A stretch of DNA of 34,279 bases from Streptomyces sp. CBMA156. GTDB lineage: Bacteria; Actinomycetota; Actinomycetes; Streptomycetales; Streptomycetaceae. Each line of letters starts with the position of its first letter. Positions within the stretch are counted from its first letter, which is position 1. This document shows, one piece after another, positions 31,965 through 34,279 of this stretch. The DNA is taken from assembly GCF_014596515.1 (NCBI RefSeq), contig NZ_MSJQ01000230.1, positions 1-34,279 on the forward strand. The letters are read 5' to 3'. The position numbers were made by a program, and so were the translations under genes. The notes under the pieces are model-generated. The model ran no database searches. It was not told the origin of the DNA and saw nothing but the letters and a program-made list of their open reading frames with translations.

Positions 31965-31995
31965 AGGCTAGGAGCTCAAGCGAGCTTGAGGTCAA
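31965..31995 (-). promoter_or_regulatory. SoxR-box promoter
   Basis: Reading leftward, -35 TTGACC (31990-31995) and -10 TAGCCT (31965-31970) are separated by 19 bp, the long spacer used by MerR-family activators. The spacer region carries CCTCAAGCTCGCTTGAG, a palindrome (arms CTCAAGC/GCTTGAG in + orientation) resembling the published SoxR site CCTCAAG-N4-CTTGAGG. Confidence 0.8.
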
Positions 31996-32081
31996 GAAGA
32001 TCGCCGTCCCCCGGCTGCGGCACCTCCGGTGGCGCGGGCGGAGGAGTCCGGCTGCCGGACCCCTCCGCCCGCGGCGCACGG

Positions 32082-34279
32082 TCAGCCGACCATGGCCGCC
32101 AGGACGGCGCGCCAGTCCTCGCCCGGTTCCGGGGTGAGCGGGCCGGCCAGGGTGTCCGCCCGGTAGTGCCAGGGGCGGCACAGTTCCGGGTCGGCGTCGG
32201 CGGCGGCGACGATCGGGGCGGCGGAGCCGAGCAGGCGGACCAGTTCGGCGGTGAACTCGGCCCAGGAGACGTGTCCGCTCACCGCGTTGACGACCCGGCC
32301 GGCGGCGGGGTGGTCAGGAGTGAGGCAGGCGGTCAGGGCGCGGGCCAGGGCGGCGGCGTGCACCCAGGAGGCGCCGTACCACCGGTCGGCGTCCGGCAGG
32401 CCGATCGGCCTGCCGGCCAGGGCGGCCTGGAAGAGGGCGCCGGTGGAGCCCCAGCGGAGCTGGTCGCGCAGCCGGTGGTGCGGGCCCCAGACGATCGGGG
32501 CGCGGACGGCGGTGGCCGGGCCGCGGCCGGCGGCGGCCTCGAAGAGGACGCGCTCGCAGTCCAGTTTGGCCTGCCCGTACGGGGTGACCGACGCGCCGGC
32601 GGGGCCGCCCTCGGGGACCTCGGTGCCCGCCGGGCGGCCGTACGCGTCGATGCTGCTGACGAAGACGAACGGGCCGCCCCGCCACCCGTCGGCCAGGGCG
32701 CGCATCGCGGCGAGGTCGGTGGCGTGGTCGGTGAAGGTGCAGGCGGAGTGGATGACGGCGTCCACGCCCTCGACGGCCCGGCGCAGGCTGTCGAGGTCGC
32801 CGAGATCCCCCTCCGACACCTCGGCGCCGTTCAGCGCGGGCAGGTGCGCGGACTCCGGCCGGACCAGCACCCGGACCGGCCTGCCCTCCGCCATCAGCTC
32901 CTGGAGCACGGCGGCGCCGACTCCGCCGGTGGCTCCGGTGAGCAGGACGGTGCCGGTGCGGGTGCCGGTGCGGGTGCCGGTCCGCGCGCGGGCACCCGTC
33001 CTGGCGAGGGCGGCGCGGCGCTCCTCCGCGCGGGTGGCGAGCAGCGCGGCGAGGGCGCGCGGGGTGCGCTGTTCCAGGATGTCGAGGCCGGTGAGCGGCA
33101 GCCCGGTGCGGGTGCGCAGGCGCTCGGCGAGCTGGACGGCGACCAGGGAGTGGCCGCCGAGGGCGAAGAAGTCACCGTCGGCGGACGGGGTCGCGCCCAG
33201 CAGTTCGCCGAAGGCCTCCCGCACCGCCTCCAGCGGGCCCGCGTCCTGACGACCCGTGCCTCCCTGGGCGACGGCCCCCTGGGCGGCGCCGGGCAGCCGG
33301 TCGCGGTCGGGGGTGCCGTCGGGGTGGCGGGGCAACCGGTCCACCAGCGTGACCGCGAGCGGCAGTTCGGCGGCCGGCAGGCGCCCGCGCAGGGAGTCCC
33401 GCAGCGCGGTGCCGGTCGGGGCGACCGGGCCGCGCACCACCGCGTAGGCGAGCGGCGGGCCGTCCGGGTTCTCGACCAGGGCCGCCTCGACCACCGAGGG
33501 ATCGGCCGACAGGGCTGCCACCACCGGGTGTTCGGCGGCGGTCAGCCGCTCTCCGGGCAGTGCGGACAGCGGCCGGTCCGGGTCGCCGGCCACGGCGGTG
33601 AGCAGCGCGGCGAAGGCCTCGGCGAGCCGGGCGGCGGTGGCCTCGTCCAGCGCGTCCCGGTCGTGCTGGACCAGGACGCGCGGCCGCGGACCGTCCTCCA
33701 GCAGCAGCGCCAGCCCGAACTTGGCCAGTCCCAGGTCGAGTTCAACGTTCTCGGCGGCCAGTCCCGGCAGCGCGAGCGGCTCGCCCGGCCGGACCAGGTC
33801 GCAGCTGACCGAGAGCAGTGGGGTGCCGTCGGCCCCGCGGGCGGCCGCGCCGAGCCGCTCGACCACGAGGTCGAACGGCACCTCGTGGTGCTGCTGGGCG
33901 TCGAGCAGGGCGGCGCGCACCGACCCGAGCAGTTCCGTGAAGGACGGGTCCCCGGCCGGATTCGCCCGTACGGCCAGGGTGTTGACGCCGAGGCCGACGG
34001 TCCGCCGCAGTTCGGGGCGGGCCCGGTGGCCGCTGGCGCAGCCGAGGACCAGGTCGTCCTGCCCGGAGGCGGTGCGCAGCGTGGCGAACGCGGCGGCCAG
34101 CACGACGGTGAACAGGGTGGCGCCGTGCCGGGAGCCGAGGGTGCGCAGCGCCTCCGTCACGCCGGGGTCCAGCGAGGCGGTGTGCAGGGCGGCGCGGCGC
34201 TCGCGGGCCCCGGGCGTGCCGAAGGTGCGCAGGGCACCGAAGCCGAGGCCGTTGCCTGGCACCGCGCGCAGTCGGCGGC
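32082..34279 (-). CDS. NRPS C-terminal part: C domain end, A C-terminal stub, PCP, SDR/epimerase domain (5' end outside window)
   Basis: About 732 residues are in view and the frame is open at the edge. Domains by position: condensation C-terminal half (34279 to about 33560; segments VGLGVNTLAVR and QQHHEVPFDLVVERL); adenylation C-terminal subdomain only (about 33540-33285), whose A10 segment reads PRHPDGTPDRDRLPG with Thr in place of the catalytic Lys; carrier protein with DFFALGGHSLV (Ser near 33149); an Arg-Thr-Gly repeat linker; and an NAD(P)-binding domain (about 32950-32082) with LTGATGGVGAAV and catalytic YGQAK (Tyr near 32579). The last domain resembles an epimerase/dehydrogenase more than a standard thioester reductase. 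The carrier must be loaded in trans or by upstream modules. The stop is at 32082; the remainder lies to the right. Confidence 0.9.
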   Translation of the reverse strand, partial: RRLRAVPGNGLGFGALRTFGTPGARERRAALHTASLDPGVTEALRTLGSRHGATLFTVVLAAAFATLRTASGQDDLVLGCASGHRARPELRRTVGLGVNTLAVRANPAGDPSFTELLGSVRAALLDAQQHHEVPFDLVVERLGAAARGADGTPLLSVSCDLVRPGEPLALPGLAAENVELDLGLAKFGLALLLEDGPRPRVLVQHDRDALDEATAARLAEAFAALLTAVAGDPDRPLSALPGERLTAAEHPVVAALSADPSVVEAALVENPDGPPLAYAVVRGPVAPTGTALRDSLRGRLPAAELPLAVTLVDRLPRHPDGTPDRDRLPGAAQGAVAQGGTGRQDAGPLEAVREAFGELLGATPSADGDFFALGGHSLVAVQLAERLRTRTGLPLTGLDILEQRTPRALAALLATRAEERRAALARTGARARTGTRTGTRTGTVLLTGATGGVGAAVLQELMAEGRPVRVLVRPESAHLPALNGAEVSEGDLGDLDSLRRAVEGVDAVIHSACTFTDHATDLAAMRALADGWRGGPFVFVSSIDAYGRPAGTEVPEGGPAGASVTPYGQAKLDCERVLFEAAAGRGPATAVRAPIVWGPHHRLRDQLRWGSTGALFQAALAGRPIGLPDADRWYGASWVHAAALARALTACLTPDHPAAGRVVNAVSGHVSWAEFTAELVRLLGSAAPIVAAADADPELCRPWHYRADTLAGPLTPEPGEDWRAVLAAMVG

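Noticed and set aside
32082..32951. Standard NRPS thioester reductase domain
   Set aside because: The nucleotide motif is followed by an epimerase-like pattern and the domain is short (about 290 residues). Kept as SDR/epimerase with reductive release only as a possibility.
1..34279. tRNA genes, insertion sequences, prophage attachment sites
   Set aside because: No cloverleaf pattern, transposase motif or integrase seen on either strand.

Overview
The window is very GC-rich, compact DNA from an actinomycete, most likely a Streptomycetaceae member (Streptomyces or Kitasatospora). The case rests on the near-saturated G/C third positions of most genes, the gene families present (Sfp-type PPTase, NRPS, many NAD(P)-binding oxidoreductases, GDSL, TetR and AraC neighbours), the GTGA stop/start overlaps and the strong AGGAGG-type ribosome sites. 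No tRNA, rRNA, transposase or CRISPR array was seen.

Left part (1-9.6 kb): scattered single genes with long non-coding spacers. In order: a YhbS-like GNAT acetyltransferase with a perfect terminator, a deleted and frameshifted linear-amide hydrolase pseudogene, a SMI1/KNR4 protein, a small SAM methyltransferase, a Cys-rich hypothetical, an isochorismatase-fold protein with Gly in place of the catalytic Cys, thiol peroxidase (tpx), a four-blade hemopexin-like protein built from two nearly identical double blades, and a dual-specificity-like phosphatase.

Centre (9.6-20.5 kb): a probable undescribed fatty-acid/polyketide-like pathway. A leftward operon encodes ACP, a KAS III-type ketosynthase and a FabG-like reductase. 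A rightward set encodes a cyclopropane-synthase-family methyltransferase, a Baeyer-Villiger-type flavin monooxygenase with a roughly 155-residue Thr/Ala-rich leader, a Tat-exported cytokinin-dehydrogenase-like flavin oxidase, a START/SRPBCC-like protein, an alpha/beta hydrolase and a phosphopantetheinyl transferase. The two arms are separated by 1.6 kb of repeat-rich DNA containing about 345-bp direct repeats. From about 9.6 to 19.0 kb the DNA has a marked strand asymmetry: the + strand is rich in A and C and poor in G and T whichever strand is coding, with one spacer stretch of 367 nt lacking any T. This ends abruptly inside the hydrolase gene. A sensible reading is that the PPTase arms the ACP, KAS III and the reductase build a short acyl chain, and the methyltransferase and two flavoenzymes tailor it. 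The product is unknown.

Right-centre (20.3-26.7 kb): a GDSL/SGNH hydrolase that runs antisense into the PPTase gene, preceded by its likely TetR repressor with a clear operator/promoter; an AraC-type regulator divergent from a DUF1772 membrane protein; a secreted polysaccharide deacetylase; a second DUF1772 protein; and an NmrA-like oxidoreductase that shows the skewed base use of the central cluster.

Right end (27.0-34.3 kb): a three-gene operon (unknown protein, MoxR-type AAA ATPase, metallopeptidase/VWA protein); an NmrA-like oxidoreductase behind a SoxR-box promoter; and the C-terminal part of an NRPS (condensation end, adenylation C-terminal stub lacking the A10 Lys, carrier protein, SDR/epimerase domain) that continues beyond the window.
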